Below are positions 1 to 8,141 of a DNA stretch of 64,000 nt, piece after piece. A model generated the notes under the pieces. The model worked only from the letters and a program-made list of their open reading frames with translations, was not told where the DNA came from and did not search any database. The position numbers and the translations under genes were made by a program. This DNA is from Holophagales bacterium UBA5704. GTDB lineage: Bacteria; Acidobacteriota; Thermoanaerobaculia; Multivoradales; UBA5704. Position 1 is the stretch's first letter. The number at the start of each line of letters is the position of its first letter. The DNA is taken from the NCBI GenBank assembly GCA_002420005.1, contig DIHE01000171.1, forward strand, positions 204,148 to 268,147, in the 5' to 3' direction.

Positions 1-1
1 C

Positions 2-1993
2 TACGGCTCGACCCACAGCCACTCCAACTGGTCCGACGGCGGCCAGCCGACGACCGGGTGCTCCTCGGGCAACGCCTACGGCAGCGGCACCTTCGATCCG
101 GCGGCGGTCTATGACTATGCGCGCAATTCCGCCGGCCTCGACTATTGGGTGATCAACGAGCACAACCACCTGATCAACGACGCGATGAGCACCAACAATC
201 CGCCGGTCACCGAGACCAAGGTCCGTCAGCGCTACGCCGACGGCCTCGCGGCGGCGAACGCGGCCACGGTCAACGGGGTGTTCGTGGGCGTCTATGGCAT
301 GGAGTGGGGTGTCTCCACGAACGCCGACCAGGGCCACGTGACGCTGCTCGAAACCCCCAAGCTGTTCGGCTGGGAGACCTGCACGACGTGCAATGGCCCG
401 AATGCCGAGTGCACCGCGGGCAGCAACTGCTACTTCGACGTCTTCACCCCCAAGCGCTTCGGGTATCTGACGATGTACAAGCGGTCGGTGGAGAACCCTT
501 CGGCGGCCGGAGCGCTGGGCATCTTCTGCCATCCGTCGACCGGGGAGTTCGACAATTACGCTTTCAATGCGGATGCCGACGCGGCGATGCAGGGCATCGC
601 GGTGCGCAGCGGCCTCGCATTCAACACCGCGGCGACCTGTGCGGAAGCGAACGTGGCGACCACCGACTACTCGGCGCGCTGGCGCGAGACGCTGAACCTC
701 GGCTTCCACCTCGGCCCGGTGGCCGATCATGACGCCCACTGCAACAACTACGGCGCCGGTCTGCCGAACCGGACGGTCTATCTGCTGCCGAACGGCGGCG
801 CAACGCCGCTCACCAAGCTGGCGCTCCTCCAGGCCCACAAGGCGCGCCACTTCTTCGCCTCGGAAGACTCGAACGCCCAGCTCGTCTTCGCCACCGCCGA
901 CGGCACGAAGGTGATGGGCGACATCTGGAGCGCCGCCGGCTCGGCGAGCCTGCGGGTGGCGGTCTACGATCCGGGCGCCGAAGGGGTCTCGACGATCGAG
1001 GTCTGGCGCGGCCAGATCGGCGGCGGCGTCCCGGCGTCCGCCTATCGCACGGCGAGCAACCAGTCGACGCTCAGTTTCACCGAGAACCTCACCTCGGGGA
1101 CCTATTACTACTATGTCCATGCCGTGCAGGCGGACGGCAACGATCTGTGGTCGGCACCGATGTGGATCACCTACGGCCCGGGTGGTTGTTCCGACGCCAC
1201 GGTACCCGCGGTGAGCATCACCGCTCCGGCGGCGGGTGCGACGATCGCCTGTGCCAATACGACGATCCAGGTGAACGCGACGGACGCCTCCGGTATCGCC
1301 TCGGCGCAGGTGCGCATCGACGGCGGCGCCTGGACGAATGCCACCTGGAACAGCACCACCAGCCGCTACGAGCTGGCGTGGTCGAGCTCCACGGCCACCT
1401 CCGGCGCGCATACGATCGAGGCCCGGGCGACCGATGCCTCCTGCGGCGCCAACGTGGGCACCGCGACGCCGGTCAATGTCACGGTGAACAATGCGGCCTG
1501 CAGCGCCACCAACGTCGGCGGCTGGAAGATCACGCAGCTCAATTCGACGTTCAACTACACCATCCCGGCCGGAACGACGATCCCGGCGAACGGCTATCTG
1601 GTGATCGGCCGCAACGCCGGCAAGGCCGCCTTCGAGACCTTCTGGCGGGCCGGCTCGCCGCTGCCGGCGAACGTGGTCTATCTGAACGCCGCGGACACCA
1701 TGCCGGTGATCAACGGCAGTGAGACCTATGACCTCTACAACGCCGCCGGCACCAAGATCGACGGCCGCACGATCGCCATGGGATCGAGCGGCGGCAGCTC
1801 CATCCGGCGCAACGATCCCTGCCTGGCCGCCAACCTGGCGTCGAGCTGGACGGTCGCGGCCTCCACGACCGGCACCCCGGGCACCGGCGCCGCCGCCGGC
1901 TGCGCCAAGGGCGTGGTGATCAACGAGTTCTCGGACGCCACCGGCACCGGCAACTTCATCTACGAGTTCATCGAGCTGCACAACGACAAGTAG
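2..1993 (+). CDS. secreted PHP-domain metal-dependent phosphoesterase with Ig-like and lamin-tail-like C-terminus (5' end missing)
   Basis: The frame is open from base 2, so the true start lies upstream; the GTG at 149 is only an internal valine. The visible N-terminus carries PHP metal-binding motifs: HSHSxxSDG, then a D-rich strand ending in EHNH, a GMEWG element, and HLGPVADHDAH near residue 240. This pattern fits the CehA/McbA-like PHP hydrolases, which cleave phosphoester or related bonds with bound metals. A beta-rich region (about residues 280-500) looks like one or two Ig-like folds, followed by a stretch resembling the second half of a lamin-tail domain (GWKI, then YLVIGRNAG). The last 25 residues (VVINEF ... 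EFIELHN) look like the first half of such a domain and then stop. Many Cys and Thr/Asn-rich strands suggest an extracellular protein. The substrate cannot be told. Confidence 0.8.
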   Translation, partial: YGSTHSHSNWSDGGQPTTGCSSGNAYGSGTFDPAAVYDYARNSAGLDYWVINEHNHLINDAMSTNNPPVTETKVRQRYADGLAAANAATVNGVFVGVYGMEWGVSTNADQGHVTLLETPKLFGWETCTTCNGPNAECTAGSNCYFDVFTPKRFGYLTMYKRSVENPSAAGALGIFCHPSTGEFDNYAFNADADAAMQGIAVRSGLAFNTAATCAEANVATTDYSARWRETLNLGFHLGPVADHDAHCNNYGAGLPNRTVYLLPNGGATPLTKLALLQAHKARHFFASEDSNAQLVFATADGTKVMGDIWSAAGSASLRVAVYDPGAEGVSTIEVWRGQIGGGVPASAYRTASNQSTLSFTENLTSGTYYYYVHAVQADGNDLWSAPMWITYGPGGCSDATVPAVSITAPAAGATIACANTTIQVNATDASGIASAQVRIDGGAWTNATWNSTTSRYELAWSSSTATSGAHTIEARATDASCGANVGTATPVNVTVNNAACSATNVGGWKITQLNSTFNYTIPAGTTIPANGYLVIGRNAGKAAFETFWRAGSPLPANVVYLNAADTMPVINGSETYDLYNAAGTKIDGRTIAMGSSGGSSIRRNDPCLAANLASSWTVAASTTGTPGTGAAAGCAKGVVINEFSDATGTGNFIYEFIELHNDK

Positions 1994-2015
1994 GCGACCG
2001 ATTTCCCCGTAGATC

Positions 2016-2061
2016 TGGCACAACCGGCCGGCGAGCCCCCTCGTTCCGGCCGGTTGTGCCA
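2016..2061. terminator. perfect 16-bp inverted repeat, probable transcript end
   Basis: TGGCACAACCGGCCGG and its exact reverse complement are separated by a 14-base loop. The repeat starts 22 bases after the stop of the PHP gene. No T-run follows on either strand, so it is either a weak or factor-assisted terminator or an mRNA-stabilising hairpin. Confidence 0.55.
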
Positions 2062-2247
2062 CAAACCCGCGGGCGGCGGCCCCATCCCAATCCACGCCCG
2101 GGTCGTGGCTACAAGCCGCGCGGAACAGAGCCACGCCGTGTGGAGCGGTCACACGCCGCATGGCAGGCCAAGGAGCGCGCCCTCCACCTTCCGCCGCCCG
2201 CGGCCGGCCGATCTCGCCCCGGCGGCCCGCCGCCGCCCCCTGGGAGC

Positions 2248-2264
2248 GCTGGCGTCTCGCCGGC
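2248..2264. repeat. short imperfect palindrome resembling a REP element
   Basis: GCTGGCG-TCT-CGCCGGC forms a 7-bp stem with one G:U pair. It sits in the GC-rich gene-free stretch 2062-2297, in which I see nothing else except the terminator hairpin beside it. I see no second copy in this window, so its repeat status is a guess from its form. Confidence 0.25.
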
Positions 2265-2277
2265 ATTCAAGAAGAAT

Positions 2278-2290
2278 GGGCCGAAGGCCC
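2278..2290 (-). terminator. hairpin downstream of the zinc-finger/TPR gene
   Basis: Read on the minus strand, GGGCC-TTC-GGCCC begins 8 bases past the stop codon at 2298 and is followed by ATTCTTCTT. A compact GC stem with a T-rich tail suits a Rho-independent terminator for the minus-strand peptide/TPR operon. Confidence 0.5.
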
Positions 2291-2297
2291 GGCCTCT

Positions 2298-3647
2298 TCA
2301 CTCCTCCCCGGCGGTGAAAGAAGGCGGCTCGGGCGCCGGGGTCCTCCAGTGGGCCTTGATGTAGCTCCGGAGCACCGCCGGCACGCCGAGATCCACCTGC
2401 CCCTTCTTGATGGCCTCCTCCAGGTCGCGCCAGACCTCGCGCATCTGCTCGCGGGAGGCCTCGCCACCGCCGTCGTCGTCCTGGGGCCTGAGCTCCTGCA
2501 GGGCGCGCCGGCAGACCTCGATCGCGTCCTGCTTCTGGCCGCGGCGCAGGTAGAAGCTAAGCAGATCGACGAGGTCGAGGAAGAAGTCCTTCATCATGCC
2601 ATGTTCGAGGTCCCCGGCGATCACGTCATGAAACAGGCGTTCCGCCTGCCGCGGAAACTGAAGGCGATCCATGATGCGGGCCGCGGTGAACCATCTCCGG
2701 AGCTGGATGAACGGCTCACGGAATTCCGCAAAAAGGCCTTCCTGAGCCTCAAATCTCATCATGGCTTCGCCTGGGGCGCCGATCTCTAAAAGGCAGTCAA
2801 TCCGGATGCCTTCTGCGAACAGCGCAAGGCGAGGGTGTTCTGCCGGAATCAGTTCCAGGGCTCCCTCGACCAGCTGCAAGCTTTCAGCTGGGGCAACTTC
2901 AACCAAGGTGTAGGCGAGCTGTGCGAGAGTCCTGCTTTGCAGGAATATCTCCCCATTGGCTTCGAAGAGAGCGGCGGCGCGGCGCAGGATTTTGGCGGCT
3001 TCTTCCGGGTTGCCAAGATCAAACTCGATCGCACCGCCGACGCAGAGTAACCTAGCCTCGGCGACGCCGTTCCTCAATCCATGCTTGCTGTGCTGGTCGC
3101 CCTTCTTGAGGGAGTCGCGGGCGGTGAGCCAATTTGCCTGCCGGCGCCGAGCATTCGCAATCTCTGCGCAACACTCGGCGCAGTAGTCATTCTTGATCTC
3201 GCTGGGATGGTCAGTTGCCGGGAGCTGGCCCGCAACCAGTAAGGCAAGTTGGAGGATCTCTTCGCTTTCCGTGGCCGTGCCCGCGGTGGTGCCGGCCTCC
3301 AAAAGCGTTTTGAGGAAGGGTAGTGTATGGAGGTTGCGTGCGAGCCGGACTTTGTCCCGCCGGGCCTTCGGGCTCAACGGTCGGATGGCGGCCCAGGCCG
3401 CTTGTGCCTCCAGCCCTTCTGCCAACCGGATCTTTTCGTTAGAGAGGAAGTCGGCGAGGGTCCTCAGTGAGCCTGAAACTCTGATGCCTCCGAGGGCTTC
3501 CTGGGCGGCGATGGCGCGGACGGCCAGCAACCGGCAAGAGCGGCAATCGAGCAGGTGCGCGGCGGCCCGCTCTTCCTCGGCGGAAGTTGCTCTGCCGGCG
3601 AACAAATTGCGCAGGTCGGCGAGCGTGGCATGGATCTTTTCGAACAT
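2298..3647 (-). CDS. zf-HC2-like zinc finger plus TPR-type helical repeat protein
   Basis: About 449 aa, starting at the ATG at 3647 (MFEKIH). The open frame runs on upstream to 3851, but that extension is low-complexity and overlaps the peptide gene. Residues 30-40 hold HxxxCxxC (HLLDCRSC), the signature of the anti-sigma-type zinc finger zf-HC2. The rest is all-helical with TPR-like pairs (for example GNPEEAAKILRRAAALFEANG and QDAIEVCRRALQEL), a typical protein- or peptide-binding solenoid. There is no signal peptide or membrane helix, so it should act in the cytoplasm. The secreted-peptide gene lies 124 bases upstream on the same strand. Base composition is less GC-biased than in the NRPS genes. 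A regulatory role is inferred from the zinc finger and TPRs; the target is unknown. Confidence 0.8.
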   Translation of the reverse strand: MFEKIHATLADLRNLFAGRATSAEEERAAAHLLDCRSCRLLAVRAIAAQEALGGIRVSGSLRTLADFLSNEKIRLAEGLEAQAAWAAIRPLSPKARRDKVRLARNLHTLPFLKTLLEAGTTAGTATESEEILQLALLVAGQLPATDHPSEIKNDYCAECCAEIANARRRQANWLTARDSLKKGDQHSKHGLRNGVAEARLLCVGGAIEFDLGNPEEAAKILRRAAALFEANGEIFLQSRTLAQLAYTLVEVAPAESLQLVEGALELIPAEHPRLALFAEGIRIDCLLEIGAPGEAMMRFEAQEGLFAEFREPFIQLRRWFTAARIMDRLQFPRQAERLFHDVIAGDLEHGMMKDFFLDLVDLLSFYLRRGQKQDAIEVCRRALQELRPQDDDGGGEASREQMREVWRDLEEAIKKGQVDLGVPAVLRSYIKAHWRTPAPEPPSFTAGEE

Positions 3648-3771
3648 TTGACAGTTCCGTGGTGGGGCGCGATCTGGGCGGTAAGAAGAGATTCGTGAAA
3701 TGCAGGTCCCTCGTAGTATAGCCGGAAAGAGCGGAGCCGCAACCCGAGCGGCCCCGCCATTGAGAGTGGAT

Positions 3772-3924
3772 TTAGCCGAGAGGGTCCCAGCTACTTCCGC
3801 GGTCAGTGGTTGCGGGCGCGGGTGTGGTGAGGCCGTGAGGGTCCCAGCCACTTCCGGCGTCGCTTTGGGAGGCGGCGGAGAACGATGCGATGAGATAAAG
3901 CACGAGCAGAGCCAAGCGAATCAT
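3772..3924 (-). CDS. 50-residue secreted peptide with two SxWDPxG repeats
   Basis: ATG at 3924, stop TAA at 3772-3774. The N-terminus MIRLALLVLYLIASFSAASQ is a classic short signal sequence: one Arg, a hydrophobic core and small residues before cleavage. The mature part of about 30 residues holds two near-identical units, GSGWDPHG and GSSWDPLG, separated by a Thr/Pro/Ala linker. The repeats are also visible in the DNA (3781-3799 and 3838-3856, differing at one base). A GAAAGGG element 7-8 bases before the ATG can serve as ribosome binding site. The gene lies directly upstream of the zinc-finger/TPR gene on the same strand, with a 124-base gap. It is shorter than usual gene-calling limits. I do not recognise a characterised family. 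A signal, pheromone or small surface peptide are all possible. Confidence 0.6.
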   Translation of the reverse strand: MIRLALLVLYLIASFSAASQSDAGSGWDPHGLTTPAPATTDRGSSWDPLG

Positions 3925-4072
3925 GGCTTTTCCCTTTCGGGGGACGGAGGACCGCGCGGGCGGAATTGCCCGTGGAAATCATGTCCCTCGGGTCGGAGTG
4001 TCTGCCTTTCTCCGGCCGGAGGACAAGCGTGTGCCGTGGCGAGCCAGGAGCATGGCGGAAAGGAAAGCGAGA

Positions 4073-4633
4073 ATGGAGCAGCTCGAAATACCAACGTTGG
4101 AGACCGAACGTTTATTTTTGCGGCCTTTGCGCAGGGCGGATCTCGACGAATACGTAGCACTGAACCAGGACCCGGAGGTCGTGCGGTATCTGGGCGCCGG
4201 CCTGGAGGTGTGGGATCGCGGGCGGGCGTGGCGGCATCTGGCGTTTCTGCAGGGTCACTGGCAGCTCGCGGGCACCGGCATGTGGGCGTTGGAGCTCAAG
4301 GAGACCGGGTCGTTCGTGGGGGTGGTGGGGTTCAGCGAGCCGGAGGGTTGGCCGGGCTTCGAGCTGGCCGGCAAGCTGGCGCGGCGGTGGTGGGGGCTGG
4401 GCCTGGCCGGCGAAGCGGCGCGGGCGGCACTGGTCTACGCCTTCGAGGTGCTCGGCAAGGAGCGGGTGATCAGTCTCGTCCATCCGGAGAATGAGGCCTC
4501 GCGGCGGCTCGTCGAGCGCCTCGGGGAGCGGCTGATCGACCGCATCGACCATTGCGGTTGGGAGAGATTGCTCTATGGAATCGACCGGGAGAGCTTCATC
4601 GCGCCGCCGGCACCGGCGGGTGGGGCATCATGA
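4073..4633 (+). CDS. GNAT-family N-acetyltransferase (RimJ/RimL type)
   Basis: About 186 aa. The start IPTLETERLFLRPL is typical of RimJ/RimL-like GNAT enzymes, which transfer acetyl from acetyl-CoA to an amino group. Also visible are the beta4 strand (GSFVGVVGF), an acetyl-CoA pyrophosphate loop in degenerate form (RWWGLGLAGEA) and the closing VHPENEASRRLVERLG motif that packs behind the cofactor. I chose ATG 4073 because it sits 9 bases after AAAGGAAAG and matches the family start; ATG 4052 and an opening at 3923 are in frame but add non-conserved residues. The substrate is unknown. The gene is divergent from the peptide gene, so 3925-4072 must hold both promoters; no clear consensus is seen there. 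Confidence 0.85.
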   Translation: MEQLEIPTLETERLFLRPLRRADLDEYVALNQDPEVVRYLGAGLEVWDRGRAWRHLAFLQGHWQLAGTGMWALELKETGSFVGVVGFSEPEGWPGFELAGKLARRWWGLGLAGEAARAALVYAFEVLGKERVISLVHPENEASRRLVERLGERLIDRIDHCGWERLLYGIDRESFIAPPAPAGGAS

Positions 4634-4699
4634 GCAACACCTGTAGCTCACCCGCACGCCCCGCACGCTCGCCATCCGCGCGTCTTTCTCTGGAAGGAG

Positions 4700-4705
4700 T
4701 ATAAT
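4700..4705 (+). promoter_or_regulatory. TATAAT -10 box for the propeller gene
   Basis: A perfect TATAAT lies 30 bases before the ATG at 4735. No good -35 hexamer is present at normal spacing, so the promoter is only partly supported. The same bases include AAGGAGTATAATG, which could start a four-codon leader (4704-4718). Confidence 0.4.
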
Positions 4706-4734
4706 GCCGGAATACTGAGCGCGAAGGAGGCCCC

Positions 4735-6546
4735 ATGCGCCGCAGTGCCGCCGCAACTCTTCTATGTCTTCTTCTTGCCTCCGCCCCTCTGGTGGCCAGC
4801 CCTGTGACTCTTCTCTCCCGGGCCGATCCTGCCCGCGCCTCCCACACCCCGGGAGGGCGGAGCGGGGTCGAAGCGTTGAGCGCCGACGGCCGCTACGTGG
4901 TCTTCCAGACCGCCGCAGACAACCTCCTCGCCGGGTTGACCGACACCAACCAGAAGAAGGACGTCTTCTTCCAGGACCGGATCACCGGAACCACCGTCCT
5001 GGTCAGCCATGTGGCGGGCGACCTCACGAGGGCCGGCGCCGGCGAGTCGTTGGATGCATCGATCAGCAGTGACGGCCGCTGGGTCGCGTATCGGAGCTCG
5101 GCGCCCGACCTTGTCGCCGGGCAGGTGGAAGAGGAGCTCCAAGGCTACAGCGACTTCCACGATGTCTTCCTCTGGGACCGGGACACCGGCGTGACCACCC
5201 TGGTGAGCCATCAAGAAGGCCTGCCCACGACGGCGGCGAACGAATGCTGGACGGAGCGGCCTGCGATCAGCGCCGATGGCAGCCGGATTGTCTTCCTGAG
5301 CGAGGCCAGGGACCTCGTGGCGAGCCAGGCCGACGATTTCCGGTCGGTCGACGCCTTCCTGTACGACCGCGCCACCGGCACCAACATTCTGGTTTCGCAC
5401 GTCAGTGGCAGCGCCACGTCCACGGCGCGCTCCGCCTTCCTCTCCAATCTCAGCGCCGACGGGCGCTGGGTGGTCTACGGGAGCGTCGCCACCAACCTGG
5501 TGGCCGGACAGGTCGATGCGAGTGGAACGGCGGACGTCTTCCTCTACGACTCCAGTACCGGCATCAACCTCCTGGTGAGCCACGCCGCCGGAGCGCCGGT
5601 CACTGCCGGCAATGCCTCTTCCATCGACACCTCCTTTTATCCAGATCTCCCCCTGCAGGTGAGCACCGACGGCCGCTGGGTTGCGTTCGCCAGCCTCGCC
5701 ACCAATCTGATGGCCGGGCAGACCGAGGGCGGCAGCGCCACCAGGGACGTTTTTCTCTACGATCGCGCCACCGGGGCCAACACCCTGGCCAGCCACTCTG
5801 CCGCTGCGGCCACCACGGCCGGGAACCAAGGATCGACATACCCCCTATTGAGCGCCGATGGTCGCCACCTTGCCTTTTTCAGCTATGCGACCGATCTGGC
5901 CCCGGGTGGGGGGAGCATCTTTGGGGAGATCTATACCTATGACCGCCTCACCGGCATCAACACGCGGGTCAACCGGCTGGGCGATGAGCCTGGCAACGGC
6001 AACATGCCGCCATTCCTCGCCATGAGCGCGGATGGCTCCTTCATCGGCTTCCTGAGCTTTGCCACCAATCTGGTGGCCGGCCAGGTCGATCCCTTTTTCA
6101 CCCAGGATGCCTTTCTCTGGTCGCGGGCGACGGGTACGGTCTCTCTGGTGACCCGCTCCCCCGACTCCGCCACGACCGCGGCCGCTGCGCCCTGTTGCGG
6201 AAGCGCCTGGGAGAATCTGCGGATCAGTGCCGATGGAAGCTGGGTTGCGGTGGCGAGCCTCTGCACCAGTCTGGTCGCCGGCATCAACGACCTCAACGCG
6301 AAGGAAGATGTCTTCCTGTACGAACGGGCGACCGGAGTGAATCGGCTGGTCACGGTGCGCGGCGGCGTGATCTCGGCGTCGGCTGGCGGCAACCTTGCAG
6401 AAAACAACGGGACGGTGATGAGCAACGACGGCCGATACGCCGTGTTCCCAGTGTGGCCGCCAACCTGCCGGGGGCGTCGCAGGACGACAACAACGAGATC
6501 GACGTTTTCCTTCACGACCGTGTTTCCGGGGACATCACCTTGGTGA
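4735..6546 (+). CDS. secreted beta-propeller repeat protein, N-terminal part (frame broken near 6447)
   Basis: ATG 4735 follows AAGGAGG by 4 bases. A signal peptide (LLCLLLASAPLVAS) is followed by repeats of about 55-60 aa built on xSADGRWVAFxSxATNLVAGQ...DVFLYDRATGxxTLVSH. This pattern resembles TolB/PD40 WD40-like propeller blades. Eight complete repeats and the start of the ninth are in this frame. Up to about 6446 the reading is sensible (DGRYAVF); after that it turns into Arg/Thr-rich nonsense and stops at 6546. The continuation SVAANLPG is found one frame over from 6450, so one base is missing at about 6447-6450. Together with the next entry this was one gene of about 1130 codons. Function is unknown; such propellers bind proteins or polysaccharides. 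Confidence 0.8.
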   Translation: MRRSAAATLLCLLLASAPLVASPVTLLSRADPARASHTPGGRSGVEALSADGRYVVFQTAADNLLAGLTDTNQKKDVFFQDRITGTTVLVSHVAGDLTRAGAGESLDASISSDGRWVAYRSSAPDLVAGQVEEELQGYSDFHDVFLWDRDTGVTTLVSHQEGLPTTAANECWTERPAISADGSRIVFLSEARDLVASQADDFRSVDAFLYDRATGTNILVSHVSGSATSTARSAFLSNLSADGRWVVYGSVATNLVAGQVDASGTADVFLYDSSTGINLLVSHAAGAPVTAGNASSIDTSFYPDLPLQVSTDGRWVAFASLATNLMAGQTEGGSATRDVFLYDRATGANTLASHSAAAATTAGNQGSTYPLLSADGRHLAFFSYATDLAPGGGSIFGEIYTYDRLTGINTRVNRLGDEPGNGNMPPFLAMSADGSFIGFLSFATNLVAGQVDPFFTQDAFLWSRATGTVSLVTRSPDSATTAAAAPCCGSAWENLRISADGSWVAVASLCTSLVAGINDLNAKEDVFLYERATGVNRLVTVRGGVISASAGGNLAENNGTVMSNDGRYAVFPVWPPTCRGRRRTTTTRSTFSFTTVFPGTSPW

Positions 6547-8129
6547 GCCACGCGAGCAGCGGCACCTCGACGACCGGGAACGGCCGTTCCGACGACCCCA
6601 TTCTGAGCACCGACGGCAGTGTCGTCGTGTTCACGAGCCGCGCGACCAACCTGTTGCCCGATCCGGTGGGGGGAGGCGTGCAGCTCTTTCTGTACGATCG
6701 GAGGAACCGGAGAGCCACCTTGATCAGCCACGCCGCCACCTCCCCTTCGAGCGGGGTTTTGGGTGGGATCTTGGGGGGCGGGCACCACTCGGTCAGCGGT
6801 GACGGCCGCTGGGTCGCCTTCGCCAGCAAAGCCGACGACCTGATCGCCGGTCAGGTGGAGGCCAACGCCGGAGGGGACGTCTTTCTTTTCGACCGGGCGA
6901 CCGGCGCGAACACCTTGGTGAGCCATGCCGGCTTTTCTTCCACGCAGACGGGGAACGGGCCCTCCACCGCGCCGGCGATCAGCGGCGATGGGCGCTACAT
7001 CGCCTTCGAGAGCAGCGCGTCAGACCTGGCGGCGGGCCAGACGGGTGCCGGCAGCATTTTTGTGTACGACCGGGTTGCCGGGATCACGACGCGGGTGAGC
7101 GCCTCGGGCGGCAACCCCCTGGCGATCAGCGCCGACGGCCGCCTGATCGTGTTCGCCAGCGGCGCCACGAACGTCGTTCCGGGGCAGGTGGATACGAATG
7201 CAGCCTCCGACGTCTTCCTCTGGGACCGGGCCGCCGGAACGACCACGTTGGTCAGCCACACACCTGCGGCGCCCACGACGACGGGAAACGCCGCGTCGAG
7301 CCTGGACTCCTTGTCGCCCGTCGCGTCCGTCATCAGCGCGGACGGGCGCTGGATCACCTTCTACAGCGAGGCGACCGATCTGGTGGTGGGCCAGACCGGG
7401 AACCGGGCCGTCTTTCTCTTTGACCGCTTCTCCGGAGCCGTGACCCTGGTGAACGGGTCGGCCGCCACGGAGACCGTCTTCCACAACGGCTACCAGCCGG
7501 TGATCAGTGCAGACGGCCGGTTCGTCGCCTTCGCCCGGACCCCGGGTTCCACCGGCTGCTTCCTCCATGACCGGATCACCGGCACCACGTCTCTCGTCTC
7601 ACATCTGCCCTCCTCCGAAGTCCTCGGCGGCGCCTGCTCGGGACCCCGGCTGAGCGCCGACGGATCCAGCGTTGGCTTCTCCAGTGGGGCCTCCAACCTC
7701 GTGGCGGATGACCTGAACGAGGCCGAGGACGCCTTTCTCCATGTCAACCCATCCCCCGGCCGCGACTTCTACACTCTGCCTCCCTGCCGGCTCGTGGACA
7801 CCCGCCTCGGCCAGGGGCCGGCGCTGGCTTCGGGTGTCAAACGGGCGTTCCTCGCCCACGGGGTCTGCGGTATCCCGGCGACGGCGCGGGCGATCGCGGC
7901 CAACATCACCGTCGTTCAACCTGCGGCGGGCGGTTATCTGGCTGTGCAGGCGGGCGATGCCGCCGACCTGGAGACCAGCCCTCTCATTTTTTCCGCCGGG
8001 CAGGTGAGGTCCAACAGCGCGATCGTCTCCCTGGCCTACGACGGCACCGGGACCCTCGCCGTGACACCCTTCCTGGCGGGCGCCGGTGTGGTTCATGTGG
8101 TCGTCGACGTGAGCGGCTGGTTCGAATGA
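6453..8129 (+). CDS. secreted beta-propeller repeat protein, C-terminal part with DFYTLxPCR module
   Basis: This is the second half of the gene that starts at 4735, joined across a single-base frame break near 6447. It completes the ninth repeat and adds seven more, giving 16 by my count, which would suit two eight-bladed propellers. From about 7768 it ends in a 120-residue module: DFYTLPPCRLVDTR, a GVCGIPxxARAIAANITVVQP core and a VHVVVDVSGWF end. The two metalloproteases at 8732-13165 end in the same module. The two conserved Cys (PCR and GxCG) may form a disulfide. If the break is real, the fragment has no signal peptide and would not be exported; a sequencing or assembly error is equally likely. 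It converges on the minus-strand gene at 8142 with a 12-base gap. Confidence 0.75.
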   Translation: MAANLPGASQDDNNEIDVFLHDRVSGDITLVSHASSGTSTTGNGRSDDPILSTDGSVVVFTSRATNLLPDPVGGGVQLFLYDRRNRRATLISHAATSPSSGVLGGILGGGHHSVSGDGRWVAFASKADDLIAGQVEANAGGDVFLFDRATGANTLVSHAGFSSTQTGNGPSTAPAISGDGRYIAFESSASDLAAGQTGAGSIFVYDRVAGITTRVSASGGNPLAISADGRLIVFASGATNVVPGQVDTNAASDVFLWDRAAGTTTLVSHTPAAPTTTGNAASSLDSLSPVASVISADGRWITFYSEATDLVVGQTGNRAVFLFDRFSGAVTLVNGSAATETVFHNGYQPVISADGRFVAFARTPGSTGCFLHDRITGTTSLVSHLPSSEVLGGACSGPRLSADGSSVGFSSGASNLVADDLNEAEDAFLHVNPSPGRDFYTLPPCRLVDTRLGQGPALASGVKRAFLAHGVCGIPATARAIAANITVVQPAAGGYLAVQAGDAADLETSPLIFSAGQVRSNSAIVSLAYDGTGTLAVTPFLAGAGVVHVVVDVSGWFE

Positions 8130-8141
8130 AGATCCGAGCCT

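Noticed and set aside
3700..4494. Plus-strand ORF of 264 codons covering the peptide gene and GNAT start
   Set aside because: Out of frame with the GNAT gene and low-complexity; its VPATS repeats are only the complement of the peptide gene's repeats.
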